Source of the DNA: JADHLJ01 sp038146985 | GTDB lineage: Bacteria; Pseudomonadota; Alphaproteobacteria; Thalassobaculales; Thalassobaculaceae | Assembly: GCA_038146985.1 (NCBI GenBank) | Contig: JAYQSQ010000009.1 | Span: 434,001-498,000, forward strand | Reading direction: 5' to 3' | DNA length: 64,000 nucleotides | Part shown: positions 25,887 to 34,477 of the stretch, piece after piece | Layout: each line of letters begins with the position of its first letter | Numbering within the stretch: position 1 is the stretch's first letter | Made by a program: the position numbers and the translations under genes | The notes under the pieces: model-generated | The model's input: only the letters and a program-made list of their open reading frames with translations | What the model was told of the DNA's origin: nothing | Databases searched by the model: none

Positions 25887-27878
25887 TCAGTCCGCCCCGG
25901 CGGGAGCCGCTGCCTGGTCCGGCTGCACGCGGCGCCGGGGCGCGCCGACCCTGAGCCGCCGGTCGGACAGCGATACCAATCCGCCCGCCACCATGATCAG
26001 GCAGCCGGTCCAGATCCAGGGAACGAGCGGATTATGCCAGACGCGCACCGTCCAGCCGTCCCTGGCGCCGCCCTCTCCGATGGCGGCATAGAGATCCGCC
26101 AGAAACGTGCTGTGGATCGCCGCTTCCGTCGTCGGCATCTGTTGCACCGGATAGAACCGACGCTCGGGCACCAATGTGGCGACCTCGGCGCCTCCCCGCC
26201 GGACCCGGATGAAGGCCGACTCGGTCTGATAGTTGGGGCCCTGGGCGCGCTCCACTTTCTCAAGTGTGAGGTCGTAGCCGGCGATCGACACGGTTTCGCC
26301 CTGCCTTGCGTTCACCACCACCTCCTGGCGCCAGAAGCTGTCGGCGACGGCTCCGCAGATGAAGATCGCCAGACCGAAATGGGCGAGGGTCATGCCGTAA
26401 GCCGCGCGGGGCAGCCCAAGCGCGCGGGAAAGCGATACCGAAAACGGCACCCGGAATAGGGCGATCCGCTCCGCCCATTCGGTTACAGCGCCGCCGGCAA
26501 GCCAGCCCGCGAAGGCGAAACCGATGACCGGGCCGAGGGCGACGTCGTTCTGGCGGCTCCAGACGAATGCCGCCGCCGCGATCGAGACGGCCGCCGCGAC
26601 CCAGAGCCGCGCCATCGCCCCGGGAAGGTCTCCGCGCTTCCAGGCCAGCATCGGGCCGACGGCGACCAGCAGGATCAGCGGCATCATGACGGGCACGAAG
26701 GCGGCGTTGAAGAAGGGGGGGCCGACAGAGACCTTCTCGCCGGTGGTCGCATCCAGGAACAACGGGTAGAGCGTGCCGATGAACACCGTCGCGGTGGCGA
26801 CCGAAAGCAGCAGGTTGTTCATGATCAGCCCGCCTTCCCGGCTGATCGGCTGGAACATGCCGCCGAGCTTCATCGACGGCGCCCGGATCGCGAACAGGAT
26901 CAACCCGCCGCCGCTGGCGACGACCAGCAGACCAAGGATGAAAAGGCCGCGCTCCGGATCGACCGCGAAGGCATGCACAGATGTGAGCACACCGGAGCGG
27001 ACCAGGAACGTGCCCATGAGACTGAGCCCGAAGGTGATGATCGCCAGCAGGATGGTCCAACTCTTCAGCGCGTCGCGCTTTTCGACGACGATGGCGGAAT
27101 GCAGCAGCGCGGTACCGGCCAGCCAGGGCATGAAGCTGGCGTTCTCGACCGGATCCCAATACCACCAGCCGCCCCAGCCGAGCTCGTAATAGGCCCACCA
27201 GCTGCCGAGCGTGATACCGGCTGTCAGCGCGGTCCAGGCCGCCAGGGTCCAGGGCCGTACCCAACGCGCCCAGGCGGGATCGACCCGGCCTTCGATCAGG
27301 GCCGCGACGGCAAACGAGAAGGCCATCGAGAACCCGACATAGCCGAGATAAAGCATCGGCGGATGAAAGGCGAGGCCGGGATCCTGGAGCAGGGGGTTGA
27401 GGTCGCGGCCGTCGAGGGGTGCAGGGTTCAGCCGCTCGAACGGGTTGGAGGTGAGCAGGATGAAGCCGAGGAAGCCGACCCCGATCATCCCCTGGACCGA
27501 GAGGACGCGGGCCCGCAGCGAGGCCGGAAGATTGTTGCCGAAGGCGGCGACCGCGAAACCGAACAGCGAGAGGATCAGCACCCAGAGGATCATCGATCCC
27601 TCGTGATTTCCCCAGACGCCGCTCACCTTATAGAGCATGGGTTTCAGGGAATGTGAGTTCTGGGCGACATTCAGAATGGAGAAGTCGGATGTAACGTACC
27701 CGTAGGTCAGCGCGCCGAAGGCGACGGCGATGGCCAGGAACTGGCCGGAGGCGGCAGGGCGCGCGAGGCTCATCAAAATGTCGTCGCCCCGCGCCGCCCC
27801 GACGAGCGGCAGCACCGACTGGACCACCGCAATACATAGCGCCAGCGCCAGCGCGAAATGCCCAAGCTCGGCGATCAT
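25887..27878 (-). CDS. ccmF: heme lyase subunit CcmF
   Basis: A 663-residue integral membrane protein with many hydrophobic segments, the core of the cytochrome c synthetase. The periplasmic tryptophan-rich WWD motif is GWGGWWYWDPVENASFMPWL, and conserved histidines lie around it. The length matches CcmF. It overlaps ccmE by 4 bases (27875-27878). Confidence 0.95.
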   Translation of the reverse strand: MIAELGHFALALALCIAVVQSVLPLVGAARGDDILMSLARPAASGQFLAIAVAFGALTYGYVTSDFSILNVAQNSHSLKPMLYKVSGVWGNHEGSMILWVLILSLFGFAVAAFGNNLPASLRARVLSVQGMIGVGFLGFILLTSNPFERLNPAPLDGRDLNPLLQDPGLAFHPPMLYLGYVGFSMAFSFAVAALIEGRVDPAWARWVRPWTLAAWTALTAGITLGSWWAYYELGWGGWWYWDPVENASFMPWLAGTALLHSAIVVEKRDALKSWTILLAIITFGLSLMGTFLVRSGVLTSVHAFAVDPERGLFILGLLVVASGGGLILFAIRAPSMKLGGMFQPISREGGLIMNNLLLSVATATVFIGTLYPLFLDATTGEKVSVGPPFFNAAFVPVMMPLILLVAVGPMLAWKRGDLPGAMARLWVAAAVSIAAAAFVWSRQNDVALGPVIGFAFAGWLAGGAVTEWAERIALFRVPFSVSLSRALGLPRAAYGMTLAHFGLAIFICGAVADSFWRQEVVVNARQGETVSIAGYDLTLEKVERAQGPNYQTESAFIRVRRGGAEVATLVPERRFYPVQQMPTTEAAIHSTFLADLYAAIGEGGARDGWTVRVWHNPLVPWIWTGCLIMVAGGLVSLSDRRLRVGAPRRRVQPDQAAAPAGAD

Positions 27879-28318
27879 GGCTTGGCCTCACCCTTCCACT
27901 TGCCGGATTTCTTCAGAGCGTCCGCAACTTCCTTGGGCATGTAGGTCTCGTCGTGTTTGGCCAGCACCTCGCTGGCCTTGAAGGTTCCTTGGATGAACCG
28001 TCCCTCCGCGACGACGCCCTGGCCTTCGCGGAACAGGTCCGGCAGCACGCCATTGAAGGTGACGGGGACGACATTCTGCAGGTCGGTCACCCGAAAGTTG
28101 ACCACCAGACCGTCGGCGGATTTCTCGATGCTGCCTTCCTCGACAAGGCCGCCGACGCGGATGCGCTGTTCCGGAGCGATGGCCTTGGCTTTCAGGTCGG
28201 TCGGACTGAAGAAGAACACGAGGTTGTCTTCGAAGGCGGTCAACACGAGCGCCGCGGCGGTTCCCAGCATGACCAGGCCGATGACGACGATGCTCAGTCT
28301 ACGACGCTTGGGGGTCAT
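27875..28318 (-). CDS. ccmE: heme chaperone CcmE
   Basis: A 147-residue membrane-anchored periplasmic protein that carries heme from CcmC to CcmF. It has an N-terminal helix (residues 9-28), a beta-barrel OB fold, and the heme-binding KHDETYMP with His122 (covalent link) and Tyr126 (axial ligand). Its start lies 20 bases inside the end of ccmD. Confidence 0.94.
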   Translation of the reverse strand: MTPKRRRLSIVVIGLVMLGTAAALVLTAFEDNLVFFFSPTDLKAKAIAPEQRIRVGGLVEEGSIEKSADGLVVNFRVTDLQNVVPVTFNGVLPDLFREGQGVVAEGRFIQGTFKASEVLAKHDETYMPKEVADALKKSGKWKGEAKP

Positions 28319-28526
28319 TACCGCGATCCTCGGTGGTTTGGACCTGATTGGTGACCGGAGCCGGCGTGGAACCGGTCCGCCGCCGGCGCGTCCGGCCGCT
28401 GGCTTCGAGTTCGGCCAATTCGCGCTGATGGACCCGCGAGGTATGGATCGAGTTCCACAGCAACCCGAGCATGACCACCGCCGCGACCCCGTAGGCCGGC
28501 CAGATATAGGCCCCGTAGCCGCCCAT
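28299..28526 (-). CDS. ccmD: heme exporter protein CcmD
   Basis: A small membrane protein of about 75 residues that helps release holo-CcmE from the CcmABC complex. MGGYGAYIWPAYG followed by one hydrophobic helix and a basic, Arg-rich cytoplasmic tail is typical. ATG 28526 is given; TTG 28532 would add two residues. No clear ribosome binding site is visible just upstream. It overlaps ccmE by 20 bases. Confidence 0.85.
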   Translation of the reverse strand: MGGYGAYIWPAYGVAAVVMLGLLWNSIHTSRVHQRELAELEASGRTRRRRTGSTPAPVTNQVQTTEDRGNDPQAS

Positions 28527-28620
28527 GTTCAAGAAATCGCCGATGTCCGGAGTCTCCCAGGATACGCCATGTACTCAAGATAGGTGATTTGTAAGCGTCT
28601 TCAAACCGGTCCCAGTGCAA

Positions 28621-29340
28621 TCAGTCACCCGGCTCCATCATGTGCAGGGCGCGGATGCGCCGGGCCGCGAGCAGGGTCCGCATGCGGATGATCAGGACCA
28701 CGAAGAAATAAAGCTGGAACCCCAAGGCCATCAGCAACAACGGGGTCAGCATCGCCGGATCGATGGCCGGCGCGTCCAGCCGGGTCAGGCTGGCCGGCTG
28801 ATGCAGGGTATTCCACCAATCAACGGAGAACTTGATGATCGGGACGTTCACCACTCCGACCAGCGCCAGGATCGCGCCCGCGCGCGCGCCGCGTTCGGGC
28901 TCGTCGAAGGCATTCACCAGGGCCATGTAGCCGAGATACAGGAAGAACAGGATCAGCACCGAAGTCAGCCGCGCATCCCAGACCCACCAGGTGCCCCACA
29001 TGGGCTGTCCCCAAAGCGCGCCGGTGACCAGCGCCATGGCGGTGAAGGCGGCGCCGATCGGGGCGGCGGCCTGGGCCGCGACATCGGCGAGCGGGTGTTT
29101 CCAGATCAGAAAACTGGCGCTGGCGACGGCAAGCATCGTGTAGCAGAACATCGCCATCCAGGCCGACGGCACATGGACATACATGATCCGCACGGTCTCG
29201 CCCTGCTGATAGTCGGCGGGGGAGACGAGCAGGCCCTGGTAAAGCCCGGCGCCGGTGGATATTACGGCGGCGACGGCGATCCAGGGTAAGGCCTTCTCGG
29301 CAATCCGCATGAAGCGGGCGGGGTTCGCGAACCAATGCAT
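28621..29340 (-). CDS. ccmC: heme-handling membrane protein CcmC
   Basis: A 239-residue protein with six hydrophobic segments that attaches heme to CcmE. The tryptophan-rich WWD-type motif is MWGTWWVWDARLTS, and the flanking histidine in MYVHVPSAWMA is present. The gap of about 90 bases before ccmD is the only sizeable spacer inside the operon and could hold an extra signal. Confidence 0.93.
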   Translation of the reverse strand: MHWFANPARFMRIAEKALPWIAVAAVISTGAGLYQGLLVSPADYQQGETVRIMYVHVPSAWMAMFCYTMLAVASASFLIWKHPLADVAAQAAAPIGAAFTAMALVTGALWGQPMWGTWWVWDARLTSVLILFFLYLGYMALVNAFDEPERGARAGAILALVGVVNVPIIKFSVDWWNTLHQPASLTRLDAPAIDPAMLTPLLLMALGFQLYFFVVLIIRMRTLLAARRIRALHMMEPGD

Positions 29341-29354
29341 GGGGAGTTATTGCC

Positions 29355-30020
29355 TCAAGCCGTGGCCTGCCGCAAGGCCGCCGCCGCTGCCCAAGGACAG
29401 AGCGGCAGCGCGGCCAGCAGAAGCGCGCCGAGCAGCAATAGATGAGGCTGCGGATCCTGTCCGATGGCGGCCGCTTCCACGGCGGCGACTCCAAAGATCA
29501 GCACCGGGACGGTCAGCGGCAGCACCAGCAGCGAGACCAGGACTCCCGCCCGGCGCGCGCCCAGAACCAGAGCCGCGCCGACCGCGCCGATCAGGCTCAG
29601 GATCGGTGTGCCGAGGGCCATTGCGGCGAGCAGAGCCATATAGGCGCCAGTATCCATGTGCAGCAGCAGGCCCAGGAGCGGCGAGATCAGCATGATCGGC
29701 AGGCCGGTGACCAGCCAGTGCGCGAGGCACTTGGCGAGCACCATCAGTTCTAGCGGCCAGGGCGCCATGACCAGCAGGTCCAGAGAGCCGTCCTCGTAAT
29801 CGGACTGGAAGAGACGGTCCAGCGAGAGCATCGCCGCCAGCAAGGCGCCGATCCAAACCACGCCGCCTGAAATCCGTTCCAGAATGCCCGGCTCCGGCCC
29901 GACGCCGAGCGGGAACAACGCGACAACCACGACGTAGAACATCAGCGCGACGGCGGCGTCGCTACCTTGACGCAGGGCCAGCTTCAGCTCCCGGCGGATG
30001 ATCGCGGCAAACCCCTTCAC
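29355..30020 (-). CDS. ccmB: heme exporter membrane subunit CcmB
   Basis: A 221-residue permease subunit of the CcmAB ABC transporter that releases heme-loaded CcmE. It has six hydrophobic segments, with LDRLFQSDYEDGSLDLL and SPLLGLLLHM typical of CcmB. It overlaps ccmA by 4 bases (30017-30020). Confidence 0.92.
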   Translation of the reverse strand: MKGFAAIIRRELKLALRQGSDAAVALMFYVVVVALFPLGVGPEPGILERISGGVVWIGALLAAMLSLDRLFQSDYEDGSLDLLVMAPWPLELMVLAKCLAHWLVTGLPIMLISPLLGLLLHMDTGAYMALLAAMALGTPILSLIGAVGAALVLGARRAGVLVSLLVLPLTVPVLIFGVAAVEAAAIGQDPQPHLLLLGALLLAALPLCPWAAAAALRQATA

Positions 30021-30682
30021 GCGCCGGCCTCCGGCCCCGCCGAGACGGAGAAATCGGCAAGGTTCAGCGTTTTCACCGTGCCGCCGAGATCGACAGAGAC
30101 ATGCGAGGCCAGAACCACGATGCCGCCGCCGGCGCGGTGATCGGCGATCGCGGTCTCAAGAGCCCGCTGGCCTTGGCTGTCCAATCCCACCGTCGGCTCG
30201 TCCAGCAGCCAGAGCGGGGCCGGCGCGGCGAGCAGTCTTGCGAGGGCCAGACGCCGCTTCTGACCGGAAGAGAGGAACCGGACGGGAAAGCGCGCGCGCC
30301 GTGAGAGGCCGAAATGATCGAGCGCCCTCTCCTGTGCCGTCGTATCCTCGGCGAGGCGGAAGGCTGACCAGAAGGCCAGATCCTCCGCCGTCGTAAGCGC
30401 CGGTTTGGTCGCCGTCACATGGCCGACATAGTGGGTGCGGGCGGCGTGAGCCTCGCGGTCCTTGGAAATACCCGAGCCATTCCAGAGGACGGCGCCCGAC
30501 GCCGGCGCCGACAGTCCGGCCATCAGCCGCAGCAGGCTCGACTTGCCGCTGCCGTTGGGCCCGGTCAGAACCAGGGCGTCGCCGGAACGGAGCGTGAAAT
30601 CGAGCCCGTTGAAGACCCGCCGCGCACCACGCACGCAGCCGACCGCCTCGCCGCTGAAGATCGCTTCGTTGCCGTTGCCCAT
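30017..30682 (-). CDS. ccmA: heme exporter ATPase CcmA
   Basis: A 221-residue ABC ATPase. Walker A is TGPNGSGKSSLL, the signature is FLSSGQKRRLALARL and Walker B is LWLLDEPTVGLD. It is the first gene of the nine-gene ccmABCDEFGHI operon, which runs to 23371 with overlaps at nearly every junction. The promoter may lie in the 46 bases before it or upstream of the gene at 30729. Confidence 0.94.
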   Translation of the reverse strand: MGNGNEAIFSGEAVGCVRGARRVFNGLDFTLRSGDALVLTGPNGSGKSSLLRLMAGLSAPASGAVLWNGSGISKDREAHAARTHYVGHVTATKPALTTAEDLAFWSAFRLAEDTTAQERALDHFGLSRRARFPVRFLSSGQKRRLALARLLAAPAPLWLLDEPTVGLDSQGQRALETAIADHRAGGGIVVLASHVSVDLGGTVKTLNLADFSVSAGPEAGA

Positions 30683-30728
30683 GGCGCTCCAATAGCCTCG
30701 CTGGGCGGCGGCGTCCAGTGCGCGGCGC

Positions 30729-31418
30729 TTAGATCAGGTCCTCGTTAGACAGCGCGAAGTGAAGCCGGTAGGTGCCCAGTGCAGCCTTGGCGGCGCCGTG
30801 GTCCTTCAGGGATTTCTCGGACAGCGCGCCGCCGCGCCACAGGGGGGTGAGTGGCGTGTCCTCGATCCCCTCGACGAACAGCACCCAGTCGGCGACGTCG
30901 TCCGGCCGTTCGCGCATGGCCTTTTCCTCGGTCTGGGTGGCGCTTGAGGCCTGGTCTCCCTGCAGCAGATGCGCGGCGACGATGCCGGGACGGCCGATCA
31001 GGCCCGGCAGGATCTCGCTCGCCAGCCAGCCGGACAGGTCCGCGTCGCGCCCCGGCGCTGCTTGCAAACGACCGGTCAGGATCGCCGCGCCGCCGCCGAT
31101 GCCGACCGACGCGACGACCTGGCTCAAGGTTCTGTTGTTGTCCTTGATGTTCGGGCCGACCCGCCGGGTCCACTCGGTCGGGTTGTTCAGCCGGTCGAGA
31201 TAGGCCTTGGAGGTCAGGGTCTTAAGGCTCTCGGTCTCGTAGAAATGAAAGAATTCCGGCTCGCCCTCGATCGCCACATAGCGCCGGCCGCGCAGAAAGC
31301 CCGGAATGCCGACCCGCTCCGGCACGTGCTCGTAGCAGTGCCAGTGGTTGTAATCGGCCTGAAATTCCGGCGCGACATTGTGCCAGATCGCGGCCACGCC
31401 CTTGCCCAGAAGCGGCAT
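30729..31418 (-). CDS. unknown protein with dimeric alpha/beta-barrel (EthD-like) N-terminal half
   Basis: A 229-residue cytoplasmic protein. The N-terminal part, with DYNHWHCYEHVPERVGIPGF followed by LRGRRYVA, resembles EthD/ferredoxin-like dimeric alpha-beta barrel proteins, where this His-rich stretch lies on the first helix and strand. A second, weaker unit may begin near residue 105, so the protein could be an internal duplication. ATG 31418 follows GGGAGG. It ends 46 bases before ccmA in the same direction and is divergent from a Gfo/Idh gene. I cannot assign a reaction. Confidence 0.65.
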   Translation of the reverse strand: MPLLGKGVAAIWHNVAPEFQADYNHWHCYEHVPERVGIPGFLRGRRYVAIEGEPEFFHFYETESLKTLTSKAYLDRLNNPTEWTRRVGPNIKDNNRTLSQVVASVGIGGGAAILTGRLQAAPGRDADLSGWLASEILPGLIGRPGIVAAHLLQGDQASSATQTEEKAMRERPDDVADWVLFVEGIEDTPLTPLWRGGALSEKSLKDHGAAKAALGTYRLHFALSNEDLI

Positions 31419-31512
31419 CCCATCCTCCCATTCACTGGTCATTCGGCGACGGTGACCGTTAGACTTGGGCCGTCGTCTTTGCCATTCGAAACCGTCCGCT
31501 GGGCATGCTGCC

Positions 31513-32505
31513 ATGAAAATCCTCCTGCTCGAAGTCTCCCATTGGCATTACCCGCTCTATATCGATGCCCTGCTTGCCGCCGGCGCCGAGGTCGTCGGGA
31601 TCTCGGACCGGGACCTGGCGATCCGAGAGCGTGAGGCGGCACGGTTTGGTTGTCCGGCCCATGCCGACTGGCGCGACGCGCTGGCCGGATCGGCGCCGGA
31701 TGCGGCGATTGCCTTCGGCCGGCATGCCGAGATGCCGGAGATCGCCCGCGCGCTGATCGCCCGGCGTATCCCCTTTGCGCTTGAAAAGCCTGCGGGTCTG
31801 ACCGCAAGGGACGCCGAGGCGCTGAAACGGGAAGCCGAGGCCGCCCATGTGCCGGTCGCGGTGCCGCTGATCCAGCGGGTCGGCCCGTTGCAGGCCTTGC
31901 TGGACCGGCTGATCGGCGAGGAAGGCGCGCGTTTCACCATGACCGCCTGGCGGTTCAATGCCGGCCCGCCCAGCCGCTATCCGAATTCCGGCAATGGCTG
32001 GATGCTCGACCCGGCGATCAGTGGCGGCGGCTGCCTGATGAATCTCGGGGCGCATTTCATCGACCTCGCGCTCCGGCTGCTCCCGAATGCGCCGGACCAG
32101 GTCTTCGCTCATGTGGACAACAGCCTGCATGGCGAGGCGGTCGAGGACACGGCGCTTCTGACCATGACATCGTCCAAGGGCGGGCGGGCCCTGATCGAGA
32201 CCGGCTACAATTTCCCGGAGTCGCCGGACAAGCGCGAATACTCCTTCAGTCTCGCCAGCGCAGGCCATTATGTGCAGACCCGGCCCGGCGGCGTCGCCGT
32301 CTTCCGCCCTGGCAGGCCGGTGGAGGAGGTCGCCATGAATCTCGATTCCGACCCCATGTACGGGACCTTCGTCGAACAGTTTCTTAACGATCTGGCGGCG
32401 GGCCGGTCGCCGTCGCCGGGTCTCGGTGACCTAGTGCCGGCCATGCGGATCATCGATGCAGCGTACCAGTCGGCGCGCGAGGGGCGGGTTGTGGGGCTGG
32501 GGTAG
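31513..32505 (+). CDS. Gfo/Idh/MocA-family oxidoreductase
   Basis: A 330-residue NAD(P)-dependent oxidoreductase. It has an N-terminal Rossmann fold (MKILLLEVSHWHYPLYIDAL, then GISDRD), the EKP motif (FALEKPAGLT) and SGGGCLMNLGAHFIDLAL for the catalytic helix. The first glycine-rich loop is atypical (VSHWHYP in place of GxGxxG), as in some sugar-dehydrogenase branches. It is divergent from the EthD-like gene and convergent with the SDR at 32621; a perfect hairpin separates the two. Confidence 0.78.
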   Translation: MKILLLEVSHWHYPLYIDALLAAGAEVVGISDRDLAIREREAARFGCPAHADWRDALAGSAPDAAIAFGRHAEMPEIARALIARRIPFALEKPAGLTARDAEALKREAEAAHVPVAVPLIQRVGPLQALLDRLIGEEGARFTMTAWRFNAGPPSRYPNSGNGWMLDPAISGGGCLMNLGAHFIDLALRLLPNAPDQVFAHVDNSLHGEAVEDTALLTMTSSKGGRALIETGYNFPESPDKREYSFSLASAGHYVQTRPGGVAVFRPGRPVEEVAMNLDSDPMYGTFVEQFLNDLAAGRSPSPGLGDLVPAMRIIDAAYQSAREGRVVGLG

Positions 32506-32526
32506 GCGTTGCTGACAGCGGGTAAC

Positions 32527-32573
32527 AGGACCCTTCGAGATCCTGGATCAAGTCCAGGATCTCGAAGGGTCCT
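32527..32573. terminator. perfect 20-bp hairpin between convergent genes (collapsed family A element)
   Basis: AGGACCCTTCGAGATCCTGG (32527-32546) and its exact reverse complement (32554-32573) are separated by a 7-base loop. It begins with the same GGACCCTTCGAGA as the longer family A repeats but lacks their inner CCTCAGGGTGAG arms. Its position 21 bases after one stop and 47 bases before the other fits a two-way terminator. No strong U tract follows (CCTATTTG on the plus side). Confidence 0.6.
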
Positions 32574-32620
32574 ATTTGATAACGAAATCGCAGAACTCGG
32601 AACCGCGCCGCGCGCCACCC

Positions 32621-33388
32621 TCACCGCGCCGTCCAGCCGCCGTCGACCACAAGGCTGGTGCCGGTGACCATGGCCGAGGCTGGGGAGGCGAGGTAGACGA
32701 CGGCGTCGGCCACGTCCTCGACCCGGCCGAGCTTGCCCATGGGGATGCGTTCCAGCACGTCTTTTGCGAAGGTCGGGTCCTTGAGGAAACCCTTGGCAAG
32801 GGGCGTCTCCACGAAGGTCGGGCCAACCGAGTTGGTGCGGATGCCGTGGGGCGCGAGCTCGACCCCCATGGCTTTGGTCAGGCCCTCGATGGCGTGCTTG
32901 CTGGCGCAATAGGCGGTGCGGTTCGGCGCGCCCACATGCCCCATTTGCGAGGACATGTGGATGATCGAGCCGCCCTTGCCGCGCGCCACCATGCCGCGCG
33001 CCACCGCCTGGGCCATCAGAAAGGCGCCGCGCAGGTTGAGGTCGAGGATCGTATCCAGATGCTCCAGCGAAACCTCCAGGAACGGCTCCGGAATATTTGT
33101 GCCCGCGTTGTTCACCAGAATATCGATCGGGCCCAGCGTCGGCACGGTCTCGGCGATTGTGGCAGGGTCGGAAGCGTCGCAGATCACGGTCCGGGCGGTG
33201 CCGCCATCGGCCTCGATGCGTGCCTTGAGAGTGTCGAGTTCGCTTTGGGTGCGGCTCATCAGGATCACCTCGGCGCCCGCCTCGGACAGAGCAACGGCGC
33301 AGGCTTCCCCCAATCCCCGGCCGGCTCCGGTCACCAGCGCGACGAGGCCATCCAGGCGGAAACGGTCGGGGGAGCGGGAACGGGACAT
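32621..33388 (-). CDS. short-chain dehydrogenase/reductase
   Basis: A 255-residue classical SDR with TGAGRGLG, NNAGTN, the catalytic serine in IIHMSSQMG, and Tyr and Lys in YCASK. The ending TGTSLVVDGGW is FabG-like. Gluconate 5-dehydrogenase-like and other sugar or alcohol oxidations are possible. ATG 33388 is used. It is divergent from the PadR gene; the palindrome at 33478 lies about 90 bases upstream, so PadR may also control this gene. Confidence 0.83.
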   Translation of the reverse strand: MSRSRSPDRFRLDGLVALVTGAGRGLGEACAVALSEAGAEVILMSRTQSELDTLKARIEADGGTARTVICDASDPATIAETVPTLGPIDILVNNAGTNIPEPFLEVSLEHLDTILDLNLRGAFLMAQAVARGMVARGKGGSIIHMSSQMGHVGAPNRTAYCASKHAIEGLTKAMGVELAPHGIRTNSVGPTFVETPLAKGFLKDPTFAKDVLERIPMGKLGRVEDVADAVVYLASPASAMVTGTSLVVDGGWTAR

Positions 33389-33477
33389 GTGATGAGCTCC
33401 AAGGCTGGTCTGTGCGTGTGCTGTCTTAGACAAATTCCAGGGATCGGAAAACCGACGCCTTGATTAATCCACGATAA

Positions 33478-33496
33478 ATACCTTATTATAAGGTAT
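33478..33496. promoter_or_regulatory. PadR-type palindromic operator covering the padR start codon
   Basis: ATACCTTA-TTA-TAAGGTAT is a perfect 8+3+8 palindrome, and its last two bases are the A and T of the PadR ATG (33495). PadR-family repressors often bind such AT-rich palindromes at their own promoter. Binding here would block transcription or initiation of padR itself. The link to this protein is inferred from position. Confidence 0.6.
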
Positions 33497-34085
33497 GCAG
33501 CCCAACCGCACCAAATTTGCCCTTCTCGGTTTCCTCTCGCGCGGCGAGAGCAGCGCCTATCGGCTGCAGGAGACCATCGCCGGCTCGGTTGCCAATTTTT
33601 GGCGCGAGAATGACGGCAGGGTCTATCCGATCCTCGCCAGGATGGAGAAGGACGGTCTGGTGACCGCGCGCGAGGAGGCTACCGGCGGCCGCATGAGCCG
33701 GGTCTACACGATCACCCATTCGGGAATCGCGGCGCTGGACCAGTGGCTTGCCGAAGCGCCGGTGCCGCGGCCGCCGCGTTCGGAATTGCTGCTGAAGATG
33801 TTTTTCGGCTACCGCCAGAACCCGGAAGTGTTGATCGGCTGGCTGGACGGCAAAATCGCCGACAACGAGGCGGGCCTTGCAAGGCTTGCCGAGATACGGT
33901 CGGAACTTGAGGCGACGGAGGCCGAAAACCCGGACGCTATGTTCTGGCTGATGACCGTGGATTACGGCGAGCGTGTGGCGGCATTCGAAAGGGACTGGGC
34001 GCAGGCGTGCCGGCGGCGTCTCGAGGCCGCCGCGACCGCGAAAGGTGCAGAGGGTGCCGCAGTCGTTGAACGGATCGGCCCATGA
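33495..34085 (+). CDS. PadR-family transcriptional regulator
   Basis: A 196-residue protein. A winged helix at the N-terminus (FALLGFLSRGESSAYRLQETI, then GRVYPILARMEKDGLV and SRVYTITHSG) is followed by a C-terminal helical dimerisation domain of the Vir/PadR type. No ribosome binding site is seen before ATG 33495, and the operator overlaps the start, so the message may be short-leadered. It overlaps the DUF2306 gene by ATGA. The effector is unknown, often a phenolic or hydrophobic compound in this family. Confidence 0.83.
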   Translation: MQPNRTKFALLGFLSRGESSAYRLQETIAGSVANFWRENDGRVYPILARMEKDGLVTAREEATGGRMSRVYTITHSGIAALDQWLAEAPVPRPPRSELLLKMFFGYRQNPEVLIGWLDGKIADNEAGLARLAEIRSELEATEAENPDAMFWLMTVDYGERVAAFERDWAQACRRRLEAAATAKGAEGAAVVERIGP

Positions 34086-34459
34086 CACCCGAGTCGATCA
34101 TGCTTGTGCACCTCTTCGCGGCACTGATTGCGCTTGTGCTGGGGATCGCCAACCTTGCGGGACGAAAAGGAACGCCCCGCCATCGGGCGATCGGCTGGAT
34201 CTGGATCGCCGCTATGCTTGCCGTGACCCTGCCGTCATTCGGCTTGCAGGAGCTCAATCCCGGCGGCTTCAGCTGGATTCACGGGCTGACGGTGCTCACC
34301 CTGGTGATGATGGCGACCGCGATCGTGGCGATCCGGCGCGGCCGGATCCGGATACATCGAGTGATGATGATCGGCATGATGGGTGGGCTCACGACCGCCG
34401 GTGTGTTCACGCTAATGCCGGGACGGTTTCTCGGAACCCTGTTCTTCGGGACGGGGTGA
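34082..34459 (+). CDS. DUF2306-type small membrane protein
   Basis: A 125-residue protein with four hydrophobic segments (about residues 5-24, 40-55, 70-88 and 95-120). It has histidines at helix ends (MLVHLFAALIAL, RHRAIGWIWIAAM, RIHRVMMIGMM), the layout of DUF2306-like predicted membrane proteins. Function is unknown. It is translationally coupled to padR (34082-34085), so it is probably the regulator's partner or target. Confidence 0.65.
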   Translation: MTPESIMLVHLFAALIALVLGIANLAGRKGTPRHRAIGWIWIAAMLAVTLPSFGLQELNPGGFSWIHGLTVLTLVMMATAIVAIRRGRIRIHRVMMIGMMGGLTTAGVFTLMPGRFLGTLFFGTG

Positions 34460-34477
34460 GAGCCGACCCGCCGCGCC

